Shown piece by piece: positions 36,565 to 46,206 of a stretch of 64,000 nucleotides of DNA. Under the pieces are notes generated by a model. The model was not told the origin of the DNA and ran no database searches. It saw only the letters and a program-made list of their open reading frames with translations. The stretch's first letter is position 1. The number at the start of each line of letters is the position of its first letter. The DNA is from a virus. The DNA lies in IMG/VR virus record IMGVR_UViG_3300048625_000299, positions 170,865-234,864 of that record. One strand, 5' to 3'. The position numbers and the translations under genes were made by a program.

Positions 36565-37967
36565 TGTCATATATCGGAAACAGCTTAACTCAGCAGTCGT
36601 TCACTGGAGGCATGGACCAATTCAACGGTAATGCATCTAACACTGCGTTTGGATTGTCGAGAACAATCAATACTGCTTTCGATGTTGAAGTGTATGTTGA
36701 GAGTGTATTCCAGCGCCCTGGTATAGCATATAACGTATCTGCAAACACAATTACATTTACTTCCGCTCCGTCTGCTGGATCTAATAACGTCGTTGTGGTC
36801 TATAAGAATTTTACTGCGACGACTGTCGTTCCTGCTCCAGGATCCGTCACTCCATCATCGATTGCTGCTAATACAGTTCAGGCTAGTTTAGGGTATATTC
36901 CTGCTAATAGAGCAGGAGATACGTTTACAGGTGCAACTGCATTCAGTAACACTGTAACCGTAGCTAGCTCTGGCATCACATTTAACGATAACACCCAATT
37001 CAATACTGCTGTATCGTTCGGTATGCGCAATAAGATCATCAACGGTGGGCTTGATGTTTGGCAGCGTGCCACAAGTTTCACCGATTGGGGCAGCTTTGCG
37101 TACCTAGTCGACCGTATGCGCATCGGATATGATGGATCTCCTGCGTCTGGACGTACACTTACACGCCAGACATTTGACCCAGGCCAAACAGGCGTTCCGG
37201 AAGGCGATCCAAAGTACTACATGCAGTATGCATTCCCTTCATGTGGCACGCCAACGAACTACCTCCGCTGGGATATAGAAAGCGTTCGTACGCTTGCTGG
37301 TAAGCAGGCTACCTTCTCGTTTTGGGCAAGAGTTCCATCTGGAACAATGACCATTGGTGTAGCTATTTGCCAAGAATTTGGTAGCGGTGGTTCGCCGAGT
37401 AGTGGTGTGTATCCTACTGCTACAAACTATACAGTCACCACAACTTGGCAGAAGTTTGTATATACGACGACTGTTGCGTCTATTACTGGTAAGACTATCG
37501 GAACTAATAATGATGATAGAATTTGGCCAGCAGTGTGGTTCCCTCCTGCAGCAGCAGGCACAATACATATGGCCAACTTCCAACTAGAAGAAGGAACGGT
37601 AGCGACTCCGTTCGAGAAGCGCCCATATGGTTTGGAACTAGCGTTGTGTCAAAGATACTACTGTAAGATAACACCATCGACGAACTATGCACCGTATGCA
37701 ATGGGCCATGCATTCAACACCACGCAGTTCAGAACAATGATTAAGTTTCCACAAACTATGCGAGCCACACCAACGCTAGGATTTAGTGCAGCCAGCACAT
37801 TTCAGGTTGGTTGGTTGAACGTGTGTTCGGCTATTGCTCAGGCTGAGCGTGGAACTGATTATTGCTCTATCGACGCAACGACAACGGGATTAACATCGTT
37901 TGGGGCATACATGCTAACCAGTGCTGCAACAACAGCATCGTACATAACTGCAGATGCGGAGCTATAA
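36564..37967 (+). CDS. Tail fibre protein with GNGS and FKNRIING-type domains
   Basis: The 467-residue protein begins with a [12 protein letters not shown] domain (residues ~20-95), followed by the [17 protein letters not shown] motif of fibre shafts. The distal domain begins [17 protein letters not shown] and ends with [27 protein letters not shown] before a variable tip. The same distal domain appears in five other genes here; this is the most divergent copy. Likely a receptor-binding fibre. Confidence 0.8.
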   Translation: MSYIGNSLTQQSFTGGMDQFNGNASNTAFGLSRTINTAFDVEVYVESVFQRPGIAYNVSANTITFTSAPSAGSNNVVVVYKNFTATTVVPAPGSVTPSSIAANTVQASLGYIPANRAGDTFTGATAFSNTVTVASSGITFNDNTQFNTAVSFGMRNKIINGGLDVWQRATSFTDWGSFAYLVDRMRIGYDGSPASGRTLTRQTFDPGQTGVPEGDPKYYMQYAFPSCGTPTNYLRWDIESVRTLAGKQATFSFWARVPSGTMTIGVAICQEFGSGGSPSSGVYPTATNYTVTTTWQKFVYTTTVASITGKTIGTNNDDRIWPAVWFPPAAAGTIHMANFQLEEGTVATPFEKRPYGLELALCQRYYCKITPSTNYAPYAMGHAFNTTQFRTMIKFPQTMRATPTLGFSAASTFQVGWLNVCSAIAQAERGTDYCSIDATTTGLTSFGAYMLTSAATTASYITADAEL

Positions 37968-37968
37968 A

Positions 37969-38127
37969 ATGTACAAGACATATCTCGTTCCAGGAAGAAC
38001 AGAACCAATAAATGTTATTCGACTATCTGACGGAGCATTCGTTCCTTTTGATCTTGCTAACGCGGATTATCGAGCATACCTTGAGTGGGTTGCTGAAGGC
38101 AACCAACCATTACCAGCGGACGAATAA
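37969..38127 (+). CDS. Tiny fibre-associated protein, YLEWLAEGN family
   Basis: Translation gives 52 residues ([16 protein letters not shown]..., ending [14 protein letters not shown]). It starts one base after the previous stop. Three paralogues lie at 40234, 46039 and 55391, each right after a fibre gene with the FKNRIING domain. The motif (D/N)YxxYLxWLAEGNxPxPA is found in proteins near fibre genes in many phages. Probably a fibre chaperone or capping peptide. Confidence 0.75.
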   Translation: MYKTYLVPGRTEPINVIRLSDGAFVPFDLANADYRAYLEWVAEGNQPLPADE

Positions 38128-38130
38128 TAC

Positions 38131-38976
38131 ATGGCGATCGATAAACTAGGCGGCAATTCATTCAGCACTGGAGCTATTGCAAATAGCTTGGGATACACAC
38201 CAGCTAATAAGGCAGGCGATACATTTACTGGTGCAGTCACAGTCGGCAACACTACTATTAATGGAACATTGACTACCAATGGTGGAAACACTTCAATCAC
38301 CTATAATGGAAATTCTTCAACAAACTTTCCGACGATATTAAAATCGAGCGCACCCGACACGACTAGAGCAGCAGCGTTTGCTGGAGTAGGGCAACCATCG
38401 ACATGGTGGGTCGACACCACCAGCGGCCAAATAGCTGTGGGGGCGGTCGATGGCGTGTCGGCAGCGAGTGGTGGTGGCCTCACGATGTGGGTGAATAATG
38501 GCGTCGGGTGGATACAAGGGATGTTATTAGTTGGCGGCACGTCCGCGCCTGGTGCTGTATCGCTACCAAATCAGCCAATTATATCTGGACAAATTGGATC
38601 AGCATTAACCAACCCAGCGGCACCTCAGAAGCTAGCATTTGATGAGTTTTGGGTATCGAGGGGAATCACATACAGCACCTCAACACGTAGGTTCACTGTC
38701 CTCGTGGGAGGCACATACAGAATAACATTGAATCCTTTCTTTGCGTCTGGAGTATCAGCATGTCGTGTGCTTATAGGTATCAATACAGATACACCATCAG
38801 CATCAGCTCACTACGGTCATGCATATCGTGAAAGTGCTACGTATGATACAGGTTGTTTAGACACAGTAGTTACGTTGGCAGCTGGCGACTTCGTCACGTT
38901 CTACCTTTCACAAGGAACTCTGTATAACCAAACGACAGACAGATTCAATCAATTCTCAATAGCAAAAATTGCCTAA
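38131..38976 (+). CDS. Tail fibre-type receptor-binding protein with C1q-like C-terminus
   Basis: The 281-residue protein has the [17 protein letters not shown] shaft motif at residues ~23-40 and a beta-rich middle. The C-terminal domain (RRFTVLVGGTYRITLNPFF ... LAAGDFVTFYLSQGT) resembles the C1q/TNF-like trimeric fold that tips many phage fibres. Genes at 49088, 52332 and 53065 share the head and overall plan. Confidence 0.75.
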   Translation: MAIDKLGGNSFSTGAIANSLGYTPANKAGDTFTGAVTVGNTTINGTLTTNGGNTSITYNGNSSTNFPTILKSSAPDTTRAAAFAGVGQPSTWWVDTTSGQIAVGAVDGVSAASGGGLTMWVNNGVGWIQGMLLVGGTSAPGAVSLPNQPIISGQIGSALTNPAAPQKLAFDEFWVSRGITYSTSTRRFTVLVGGTYRITLNPFFASGVSACRVLIGINTDTPSASAHYGHAYRESATYDTGCLDTVVTLAAGDFVTFYLSQGTLYNQTTDRFNQFSIAKIA

Positions 38977-38992
38977 TGGTGGATATTAGTAT

Positions 38993-40234
38993 ATGGCATT
39001 AACAAAATTAGACCCGAGCGTAATTGGACAAGACTCAACTGGTGCAGGTAAGATTACATCTGCAGGGGGATCTTTGTCTATCGACTCTGCTGGCAATGTA
39101 AAGATTGCAAACAACACCGCCAACACTATTGCGATTACGTCTACTGGCGTGCTAACATTTAGCGATGCCAGCACACAGACAACAGCTGCCTCTGGGTTTG
39201 GCTTTAAGAATCGGATCATTAATGGGGCAATGGTGATCGACCAGCGTAATGCTGGTGCTGCTGTCGCGTATGGGTCTACTACGGTCGCTGGCAACTACTA
39301 TGGGTATAACATAGACCGTTGGTGGGCGCAGAGTTATTCTACCGCCGCTGGCAATGGTGCAGCGTTCACCATTCAACAATCGAGCGTTGCTCCTGCCGGA
39401 TTTGCCTCCTCTATGGCAGCCACAGTCACTAGTGCTCAAGCTACTCTTCAAAACGACAGCCTCTATCGAATACAACAGATAATTGAGGGATATAATGTGG
39501 CCGATTTAGGCTGGGGCACTTCTAGTGCATCATCGGCGACCTTATCATTTTGGGTGCGATCCAGCCTCACTGGCACATTCACTGGTGTTGTTAGTAATGA
39601 TGTGGATTATAGCTACTCGTTCACATACACGATCACGTCATCCAACGTATGGCAATATGTGTCGGTTACGATTCCTGGAGCTACTGCAGGGACATGGCCA
39701 AAGACAACCGGTAAAGGAATGCTATTGGTTTGGTGTCTAGGAGCATATTCAACTAGGCTCAACACTGCTAATACATGGACAGCAAGTGCTAGTTATCAAG
39801 GTGCGGTAGGACAGACCAATCTCATGGCGACTGTTGGATCTACCTTTTACATTACGGGCGTTCAGTTAGAAAAAGGATCGACGGCTACCAGCTTCGACTA
39901 CCGCCCATATGGACAAGAGTTGAATCTGTGTATGAGATACTATCAAATTGCTTCTTCTAGCGGAGCGATGGTAGGGACTCATGGGTATGTGCCAAGTAGT
40001 GGTGTCGTATATCGGCTCGGTTACGAATTCCCAGTGTACATGAGAGCGACCCCCACAGTAACTCTTGGCGTATATGTATGGGACGGATCTGCTGTGGTAG
40101 GGTCACTTGCGTTCAGCTCAAACTACACGAACTATCAAAGAATGGACGGAGACTATACCTGCGCGGCGGGATTGACTACTGGTCGGTATGCGAAAATGTA
40201 TAACGGAAATCTAACATTTAATGCGGAAATGTGA
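38993..40234 (+). CDS. Tail fibre protein with FKNRIING distal domain
   Basis: This 413-residue protein has a short head (MALTKLDPSVIGQDSTGAGK), a FSDASTQTTAASGFGFKNRIING junction (~residues 55-80) and the GA-x-VIDQRN domain. It ends with QLEKGSTATSFDYRPYGQELNLCMRYY and a variable ~90-residue tip. The two conserved borders around a variable core are typical of exchangeable receptor-binding domains. Its stop overlaps the next small gene. Confidence 0.8.
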   Translation: MALTKLDPSVIGQDSTGAGKITSAGGSLSIDSAGNVKIANNTANTIAITSTGVLTFSDASTQTTAASGFGFKNRIINGAMVIDQRNAGAAVAYGSTTVAGNYYGYNIDRWWAQSYSTAAGNGAAFTIQQSSVAPAGFASSMAATVTSAQATLQNDSLYRIQQIIEGYNVADLGWGTSSASSATLSFWVRSSLTGTFTGVVSNDVDYSYSFTYTITSSNVWQYVSVTIPGATAGTWPKTTGKGMLLVWCLGAYSTRLNTANTWTASASYQGAVGQTNLMATVGSTFYITGVQLEKGSTATSFDYRPYGQELNLCMRYYQIASSSGAMVGTHGYVPSSGVVYRLGYEFPVYMRATPTVTLGVYVWDGSAVVGSLAFSSNYTNYQRMDGDYTCAAGLTTGRYAKMYNGNLTFNAEM

Positions 40235-40404
40235 TGTATCAGATATTAAATAAAAACATAAGTTCTATTGGAGGTTCTGTCATCGACACGGTAAAGCGTG
40301 TAGTAGACAATGCCTTTATCCCATTTGATCCAGCCAACTCAGATTACCAAGAATATCTAAAATGGTTGGCAGAAGGCAATCAACCATTACCAGCGGACGA
40401 ATAA
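40234..40404 (+). CDS. Tiny fibre-associated protein, YLEWLAEGN family
   Basis: Encodes 56 residues starting MYQILNKNISSIGG and ending [15 protein letters not shown]. The start overlaps the previous stop (TGATG) and the stop is flush with the next start. The last ~20 codons are near-identical at the DNA level to those of the copy at 37969, suggesting recent duplication or gene conversion. Confidence 0.75.
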   Translation: MYQILNKNISSIGGSVIDTVKRVVDNAFIPFDPANSDYQEYLKWLAEGNQPLPADE

Positions 40405-41976
40405 ATGTCATTAATCGGAAACCCATTAGTATCGACCAACTATCAAACTGACACGTTCAGTGGTAATGGCTCGACAGTAGCATACACTCTATCCGTTGCT
40501 CCTGCATCAGCTGCATCCATTGCTGTATACATCAGCGGTCTATATCAGACTCCTGGTTCAGCATACACAATTACAGGCACGACACTGACATTCACTGGTG
40601 CTCCTCCTACAGGTACCGGCAACATTCTTGTTCTTCATCTTGGCATCAAGAGTTCCACTCTAGTTCCTGTTGATCAGTCGATTGCTCCGAGCATGTTGAA
40701 TAATGCAAACGTTATTTACTGGAGTGTGGCAAATACAAACGTTGGTATCGGCAACACTGCTCCTGGAGCTCCATTAACGATTGGTTCTGCTAGTGGCACA
40801 TTTACTAACCCGTTGTTCCAAGCTGCTGGTAGCGCAAATAGCTGGATTCAGTTGAATGCACAGAATTTAAATAACGGCAATAATGCTTCTACTGACCTGA
40901 TCCTCGCACGTAGCGATGGCAATGATACTGCTGGTTATATCGATATGGGCATCAACAGTAATACTTACAGCCAAGCTGGATATAGTATTATGACGCCAAA
41001 CAGTGGCTACTTGTTTACAAACGGTGGCGACTTGGTTATGGGCACACAGACTGCTCACAACATCCTGTTCCATACTGGCAACACTACTAACACATCGGAA
41101 CGTCTACGTATCGACACTAGTGGTAATATGGCCCTTGGTTCAAGATTTGCTACTGGCGTAGGGGCATATGGTCGTGGCATTCACATTGGTAATGGATCAG
41201 ATGACCTAGCAGCATTGTGGTCACAACCAATCAACGTGAACGATCACCGCGTAACGCTGACCAATAACTTGTACAATGCAGGCGTTGGTGTATTCAAATA
41301 CTACGCTAACAACCAGAGCGCGTCGATGTATCAGCAAATTGCAGGGCGACATGAGTTTTATGTTGCTGGCACAGGTACACCAGACTCAGTCGTGTCGTTC
41401 GGTAATGCTGCACTTACACTACAATCAGACAGAGCAGTATATTCGCCAGCAAACTACTATACAGCAGCAGACGGTATTGTTTCGATGGCTTCTGCGTGGA
41501 CACATTCGAATGGTGGTTATACGAATGCGGGAAATGCGATAAACTTCAGAAAATTTTATTCACACGGAACAGCAAATAGTGCTGAATATAACTTCACCAT
41601 TGATATTGGTACGGATGGAGTGAGCACACCTACACAGTATTGGTACTTGTCCTTGCCGACTGGAGTTACTACGTATATGGGACTGTTTAACGTAGAGCTG
41701 TGGGTTGGTGGTTGGAACTGGGGGCAATCGGTAGGTTATAAGCGCTGGATCGTCGGGTCGACTGCAAACGTATGGTCGGTGATAGCAGCAGAAACCCAGG
41801 ATAAAACAAACATGGCTTCGATTAGCTGCTTTGCCACCCCAGTGGGATCAACTAGCTGCAAGATAGGGTTCCAGAACTCTGCGGGGCGAAATGGAATGGC
41901 GGTCAGAATCACTACAATGGGCGACCCACTATCGACTGTTACAAATACATACCAAACAAATACTAACCCGTTCTAA
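40405..41976 (+). CDS. Tail fibre protein with GNGS head and NNGNNASTD module
   Basis: A 523-residue protein whose head has FSGNGSTVAYTLSVAP, followed by DxYxxSGxTLTF-type beta structure. Residues ~110-240 carry NVGIGNTAPGAPLTIGSA, NLNNGNNASTDLILARSD and HNILFHTGNTT. This module is shared with the gene at 46206. The distal half is unique. It would be a trimeric fibre with a receptor-binding end. The start directly follows the previous stop. Confidence 0.75.
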   Translation: MSLIGNPLVSTNYQTDTFSGNGSTVAYTLSVAPASAASIAVYISGLYQTPGSAYTITGTTLTFTGAPPTGTGNILVLHLGIKSSTLVPVDQSIAPSMLNNANVIYWSVANTNVGIGNTAPGAPLTIGSASGTFTNPLFQAAGSANSWIQLNAQNLNNGNNASTDLILARSDGNDTAGYIDMGINSNTYSQAGYSIMTPNSGYLFTNGGDLVMGTQTAHNILFHTGNTTNTSERLRIDTSGNMALGSRFATGVGAYGRGIHIGNGSDDLAALWSQPINVNDHRVTLTNNLYNAGVGVFKYYANNQSASMYQQIAGRHEFYVAGTGTPDSVVSFGNAALTLQSDRAVYSPANYYTAADGIVSMASAWTHSNGGYTNAGNAINFRKFYSHGTANSAEYNFTIDIGTDGVSTPTQYWYLSLPTGVTTYMGLFNVELWVGGWNWGQSVGYKRWIVGSTANVWSVIAAETQDKTNMASISCFATPVGSTSCKIGFQNSAGRNGMAVRITTMGDPLSTVTNTYQTNTNPF

Positions 41977-41980
41977 TAAA

Positions 41981-42286
41981 ATGAGATTACGCATTCACTA
42001 TACACCACTCGTGCTGGAAACCGTTATTGCTGAAGGTAAGACTGAGCAGGATTATTATGCAGCAGTCGATACCATACGATGTTCCATACTGAACTCTATT
42101 CGTGCAGAAAGAACGCTACTATTGGCCGAATCGGACTGGACTCAATTCAATGATTCACCACTAACGCCTGAGAAAAAGGTTGAGTGGGCTACGTATAGAC
42201 AGCAATTGAGAGATATTACCGATTCGATTGACTTGTCGAATCCATGCATCATCGATGATGATTTCTTTCCGACTAAACCTGTTTGA
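41981..42286 (+). CDS. Tail fibre assembly chaperone-like protein (PF16778 type)
   Basis: I place the start at the ATG at 41981, just after the previous stop; 101 residues starting MRLRIHYTPLVL. It contains SIRAERTLLLAESDWTQFNDSPLT and ATYRQQLRDITDSID, the chaperone pattern also present at 31337. It closes cassette A and likely helps fold the 523-residue fibre just upstream. Confidence 0.75.
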   Translation: MRLRIHYTPLVLETVIAEGKTEQDYYAAVDTIRCSILNSIRAERTLLLAESDWTQFNDSPLTPEKKVEWATYRQQLRDITDSIDLSNPCIIDDDFFPTKPV

Positions 42287-42292
42287 GCGGTT

Positions 42293-42300
42293 GATAAATA
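42293..42300 (+). promoter_or_regulatory. Late-promoter-like octamer (GATAAATA), cassette B
   Basis: GATAAATA lies 42 bases before the first gene of cassette B (42343), identical to the octamer before cassette A. Confidence 0.55.
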
Positions 42301-42342
42301 TATTCAATACCGATTAACAATTACACACCAGAAGCATAACAA

Positions 42343-42615
42343 ATGTCAAAGTTGCGGATAGAAAAACTCAAGCAAGGAACGTCATCTAATAATGATGTCC
42401 TGGTCTATAGAAATGATATTGGCACCTATCAGGGCCAGTCTAATCTTACGCTGACTGCTGTTACAGTGTCTGCCAATGCAACAGTCGGCAATCTAAATAC
42501 CACAGGAACTGTTACTGCAAACGTTCTTTCCGTTTCAAACGTAGCTCAAACACAAACAAACCTGCAAGTCGATCCTGCAGGTTCTGCGTTCTTAAACGCA
42601 ATCATATACGGGTAA
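42343..42615 (+). CDS. Small adapter protein, cassette B
   Basis: The product has 90 residues, beginning SKLRIEKLKQGTSSNNDVLVYRN and ending TQTNLQVDPAGSAFLNAIIYG. The same C-terminal motif ends the paralogue at 50148, and a reduced version ends the copy at 36025. First gene after a late-promoter octamer and 3 bases before the small beta protein, as in the other cassettes. Confidence 0.7.
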   Translation: MSKLRIEKLKQGTSSNNDVLVYRNDIGTYQGQSNLTLTAVTVSANATVGNLNTTGTVTANVLSVSNVAQTQTNLQVDPAGSAFLNAIIYG

Positions 42616-42618
42616 GCC

Positions 42619-42939
42619 ATGGCTTCTACACAAACCAGTTATCTCAATTCAGCAGTTGGCACAACGCCAGCTACTATTTTTACCGCTACGGCCACGACTG
42701 CTTTGGTAGGATGTCAGGTCGCCAACATTTCTGGCGCTGCTATTACTATCGATGTTTATATTACTCGCAGCGCAACCAATTACTACCTAATCAAGGGCGC
42801 AGTGATACCTGTCGGAGGTGCGCTTGCTCTGATCGGCGGTGATGTAAAACATTTCGTGCTGAACGGGGATGTGTTGAAGTGCGTCTCCAGCACAGCATCG
42901 AGTGCTGACTTTGTCACTAGCGCAGCGGTAGGTGTCTAA
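42619..42939 (+). CDS. Small beta-sandwich structural protein, cassette B
   Basis: A 106-residue paralogue of the products of 36238 and 50610. It shares VDVYITRSATNYYLIKGAVIP-type strands (here I-D-V-Y-I-T-R) and GGALALIGGDVK. Stop and next start overlap (TAATG). Likely an adapter between the small N-terminal protein and the fibre that follows. Confidence 0.7.
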   Translation: MASTQTSYLNSAVGTTPATIFTATATTALVGCQVANISGAAITIDVYITRSATNYYLIKGAVIPVGGALALIGGDVKHFVLNGDVLKCVSSTASSADFVTSAAVGV

Positions 42940-43532
42940 TGGCATACATAGGCGCTAGTGGCGCATTAACCAACCAGGCAACAGTAACTGACGTCTTTAA
43001 CGGCAACGGCTCCAACACTCAGTTCACTCTATCCCGCACAGTATATAATACTCGTGATATCGAAGTCGTTGTTAACAACGTCCAACAAAGCCCATTCGAT
43101 GGTAGTTATTCTGTTAGTGGCCAGACCCTAACATTCTCTGGCGCTCCAACAGCTGGTGCAAATAACATTTACGTCATCTACCAGGCTGGCGTGATTGGCG
43201 TAGTGTCGCCGACTGATAACTCAGTTACAGCTAACTCAATCCAGTCCAACGCAGTAACAACAGCTAAGCTATCTGATAGTGGTGTGACGGCTGGTACGTA
43301 TGGTAATACAACCGTTATACCTGTAATTACAGTAGATGCAAAGGGACGTACGACTAGCGTAACGACTGCTCCTGTAAACCAAGCAAATGGCGTTATTCAC
43401 GAATTCAGTACAACAGTAACTTCTAGCTATACATTATCGACAGGTAAGAATGCTATGTCGGTAGGTCCTGTTACTGTAGCAAACGGATCAGCAGTTACTG
43501 TTCCACCAGGTCAAAGATGGGTGATCTTGTAA
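42939..43532 (+). CDS. Short fibre protein with GNGS head
   Basis: The 197-residue protein has FNGNGSNTQFTLSRTVYNTRD, then VVVNNVQQSP and SGQTLTFSGAP, the same head domain as in 36564, 40405 and 50947. It then has VTAGTYGNTTVIPVITVDAKGR and ends NAMSVGPVTVANGSAVTVPPGQRWVIL, a common phage tail-tip ending. It contains no large receptor-binding domain. One base separates it from the next gene. Confidence 0.75.
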   Translation: MAYIGASGALTNQATVTDVFNGNGSNTQFTLSRTVYNTRDIEVVVNNVQQSPFDGSYSVSGQTLTFSGAPTAGANNIYVIYQAGVIGVVSPTDNSVTANSIQSNAVTTAKLSDSGVTAGTYGNTTVIPVITVDAKGRTTSVTTAPVNQANGVIHEFSTTVTSSYTLSTGKNAMSVGPVTVANGSAVTVPPGQRWVIL

Positions 43533-43533
43533 T

Positions 43534-44049
43534 ATGGCACTAATCAACACAACTACAACTGGCAACTATGGCACAGCATATGCTGGCGATAGCTCTGGTG
43601 CTCTAACAATACAGCAAGACGGCGTACAAATAACTAAGCTGACAAAGAACCCAATTGTCCATGCCAAGTTAGCAGCTTTGTATAATATCACTAGCGCAAC
43701 GTTCACTAAAATAAAATTAGACGCCAAGGTGATCGATACACAAAATTGCTTCGATACCACAAACTATAGATTCACACCCAACGTTCCTGGATATTATAAC
43801 GTCACTACTACATTAGCGAACAACGGCGCAACTTCACCATCGCGGTTAATTAATCTTTTGTATAAAAACGGTACCGCAAATAGTTGGTTGTTTATGCAAG
43901 ACCAGACTACAGGATACACAGCAACCGGTAGCAAGCTCGTTTATATGAACGGCACGACAGATTATCTTGAATTGTATGGTTATATGGTTGCAACGACAGC
44001 GGAAGTTTCTGGCGCCGAATTCTTTGCCCATCTTGTGGAGGCGGTATGA
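43534..44049 (+). CDS. C1q-like tail fibre tip protein
   Basis: A 171-residue protein whose C-terminal ~115 residues have the C1q/TNF-like signature: KIKLDAKVIDTQNCFDTTNYRFTPNVPGYYNV, strands around LLYKNGTAN, and YMNGTTDYLELYGYM. This fold forms trimers. The gene at 44206 is a paralogue. A tiny XkdW-like gene overlaps its stop. Confidence 0.75.
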   Translation: MALINTTTTGNYGTAYAGDSSGALTIQQDGVQITKLTKNPIVHAKLAALYNITSATFTKIKLDAKVIDTQNCFDTTNYRFTPNVPGYYNVTTTLANNGATSPSRLINLLYKNGTANSWLFMQDQTTGYTATGSKLVYMNGTTDYLELYGYMVATTAEVSGAEFFAHLVEAV

Positions 44050-44222
44050 CGTTATTTGAAAAAATCATTTCCTTATATCCAGAGCTTGAGACATATGATT
44101 TCGTTTACGGCAATATCAAACTGCAAAACGATAGCGACGGTCGAGGCGACTACATCGCTAAATGGGATCACCCAACACTTCCACGCCCAACACAGGAGCA
44201 GTTAGATGGCATTAGTTCTTGA
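44046..44222 (+). CDS. Tiny XkdW-like fibre-associated protein
   Basis: Encodes 58 residues (MTLFEKIISLYPELE ... GDYIAKWDHPTLPRPTQEQL). The start overlaps the previous stop (ATGA) and the end overlaps the next gene by 17 bases. The LYPEL ... GDYIxKWxHPTLxxPTxEQL pattern matches XkdW-type proteins that sit beside fibre genes. A paralogue lies at 44724, also after a C1q-like gene. Confidence 0.7.
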   Translation: MTLFEKIISLYPELETYDFVYGNIKLQNDSDGRGDYIAKWDHPTLPRPTQEQLDGISS

Positions 44223-44727
44223 TGGCGGTGGCACGATAACTGGATTGACAGTTGGTGGCCTAACAGATGCAAGTATACAGCAAGCAGATCTAGCTCCTAA
44301 CGTAGCTGGCAATGGCCCTGCGTTTTGTGCGTATCTATCAACTAACCAATCAATCAGCACAAATACTTGGACCAAGATTGCTTGGAATGCTGAAGAATTC
44401 GATACGCATAATGCATTCGATTCTACGACCAATTATAGATTCCAACCGCAAGTAGCTGGGTACTATCAGATTCAAGGTATGTGGGAATGCAATTCGTCTG
44501 CAACTTATACGTATGCTGACATCCGAAAGAACAACGGTTCCCACAGGGTTATATTGGCCAGCCAAGGCTCTGGGGTGTCGAACCCATTTTTCGGATTGGT
44601 ATACTTAAACGGATCGACGGACTATGTTGATGTCTGGGCATATGTGGTCGGCGGCACAAGTCCAAATACCATCTATGGAAGTCAAATTTACACCTCTTTA
44701 CAGGGGTTCATGGTTAGGGCAGCATGA
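44206..44727 (+). CDS. C1q-like tail fibre tip protein
   Basis: This 173-residue paralogue of the product of 43534 has a short glycine-rich head (LVLDGGGTITGLTVGG), then TWTKIAWNAEEFDTHNAFD and VYLNGSTDYVDVWAYVVGG. The two differ most in the loops, as expected for receptor-binding paralogues. It overlaps the tiny genes on both sides. Confidence 0.75.
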   Translation: MALVLDGGGTITGLTVGGLTDASIQQADLAPNVAGNGPAFCAYLSTNQSISTNTWTKIAWNAEEFDTHNAFDSTTNYRFQPQVAGYYQIQGMWECNSSATYTYADIRKNNGSHRVILASQGSGVSNPFFGLVYLNGSTDYVDVWAYVVGGTSPNTIYGSQIYTSLQGFMVRAA

Positions 44728-44903
44728 TGTCTTTATACGAAAAAATCAAAACAATCTACCCAGAACTAATAGACGCAGAATTTGCACCACGCGGTACTAT
44801 AACATTAGAGAATGCTAGTGATGGGCAAGGCGACTACATTGCTAAATGGGAACATCCAACTCTAGCTAGACCTACCGAAGAGCAGCTAGCTGCGATCGAA
44901 TAA
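44724..44903 (+). CDS. Tiny XkdW-like fibre-associated protein
   Basis: Encodes 59 residues starting MMSLYEKIKTIYPEL, with GTITLENASDGQGDYIAKWE and HPTLARPTEEQLAAIE. The start could be either of two adjacent ATG codons. Paralogous to 44046. The gene-pair order (C1q-like, XkdW-like) occurs twice in tandem, pointing to a duplication of the pair. Confidence 0.7.
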   Translation: MMSLYEKIKTIYPELIDAEFAPRGTITLENASDGQGDYIAKWEHPTLARPTEEQLAAIE

Positions 44904-44906
44904 ATA
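44899..44906 (+). promoter_or_regulatory. Late-promoter-like octamer (AATAAATA)
   Basis: AATAAATA overlaps the stop of the previous gene and lies 23 bases before the ATG at 44930. It is weaker evidence than intergenic copies because a GAATAA stop context creates part of it. Confidence 0.35.
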
Positions 44907-44929
44907 ATACAAAAACAAAGAGCTAACAA

Positions 44930-46036
44930 ATGAGCGTAGTAGTCGACGGAACCAACGGTTTAGTATTCAATGATGGAACAGCGCAGGTCACTGCGGCGTC
45001 TGGCTTCGGCTTTAAGAATCGTATCATCAATGGCGATATGAGAATCGATCAGCGTTGGGGCGGAGCAGCTTTATCGAATGCTGGATTTTATATCGTAGAC
45101 CGTTGGGCTGACTATTATGCAGGTAATGGTCGATATACTGCGCAACGCTCTACGGTTGCGCCTTCAAGATTCTCAAATAGCTTGCAACATACAGTCACGA
45201 CCGCGGTGTCGCCAGCTGCTGGCGACGTCTATCAGATTTTTCAGATGATCGAAGGAAATAATACGGTAGACTTAGCATTCGGAACATCATCAGCGCAGGC
45301 CGTTACTATCTCCTTTTGGGTAAGGTCTAGTGTTGTAGGTCTTTATGGGTTCCGCTTACAAAATAGCAACGCATCCAGAACTTATGTAGCTACGTATACA
45401 ATTAATTCTGCAGACACATGGGAATACAAATCAGTAACAGTTCCTGGCGATACTGCTGGCACTTGGTTGACTGATACTGGAATCGGAATTGGTATCAATT
45501 TTGATATTGGCTCAGGTAGTAACCAAAATGGAACTGCTGGTTCGTGGTCATCTGCGGACGTACGTCGGACCTCAGCTTGTGTGAATTGGATCTCGACTGC
45601 AGGAGCTACGTTCTACCTGACGGGCGTTCAGTTAGAAAAAGGCCCAACAGCAACGAGCTTTGACTATCGCCCATATGGATTAGAGCTGTCTTTGTGTCAG
45701 AGATACTTTCAGTACGTATCATCTATCAGTGCGGCGGGTAGTTTTTCTAACCTCATTTTTGCTCGCAATAGATCTGCTGCTAACGAGTATGACGTAGTGT
45801 ATAATTTTATAGTTTCTATGAGAGCCTCGCCAACCACTACGATCGAGAGTGGCGCTCGGGCTCATTTGCCGGGAGTTGTGATACTCGCGGTAACGATCAC
45901 GGCAAATGCCGCCACTACAGAACGTATTGCGTTGAGGGCTGTCCCCGCATCCGATCAAGGAACCGGCGCATATCAATGTTGGTTGGATGGTGATGGCACA
46001 ACAGCAAAACGTATTTTATTTTCAGCGGAACTTTAA
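44930..46036 (+). CDS. Tail fibre protein with FKNRIING distal domain
   Basis: The 368-residue protein starts directly with a GTNGLVFNDGTAQVTAASGFG segment leading to FKNRIINGDMRIDQRWGG near residue 28, so it lacks a long shaft. It ends with QLEKGPTATSFDYRPYGLELSLCQRYF and a variable tip ending FSAEL. One of six paralogues with this domain. Confidence 0.8.
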   Translation: MSVVVDGTNGLVFNDGTAQVTAASGFGFKNRIINGDMRIDQRWGGAALSNAGFYIVDRWADYYAGNGRYTAQRSTVAPSRFSNSLQHTVTTAVSPAAGDVYQIFQMIEGNNTVDLAFGTSSAQAVTISFWVRSSVVGLYGFRLQNSNASRTYVATYTINSADTWEYKSVTVPGDTAGTWLTDTGIGIGINFDIGSGSNQNGTAGSWSSADVRRTSACVNWISTAGATFYLTGVQLEKGPTATSFDYRPYGLELSLCQRYFQYVSSISAAGSFSNLIFARNRSAANEYDVVYNFIVSMRASPTTTIESGARAHLPGVVILAVTITANAATTERIALRAVPASDQGTGAYQCWLDGDGTTAKRILFSAEL

Positions 46037-46038
46037 GC

Positions 46039-46206
46039 ATGTATCAATTAACTAAACCATTATTCGAAGGACAAGATCCTACTTGCATAGTGCGGATATC
46101 TGATCGTGCTTTTATTCCACTTGATGTGATGAATGCTGATTATCAAGAATACTTAAAATGGCTTGCCGAAGGCAACGAACCATTACCAGCTGAGGAACAA
46201 CAGTAA
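46039..46206 (+). CDS. Tiny fibre-associated protein, YLEWLAEGN family
   Basis: Encodes 55 residues (MYQLTKPLFEGQDPTCIVRI ... [17 protein letters not shown]). It begins two bases after the fibre stop and its stop overlaps the next start (TAATG). Confidence 0.75.
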   Translation: MYQLTKPLFEGQDPTCIVRISDRAFIPLDVMNADYQEYLKWLAEGNEPLPAEEQQ

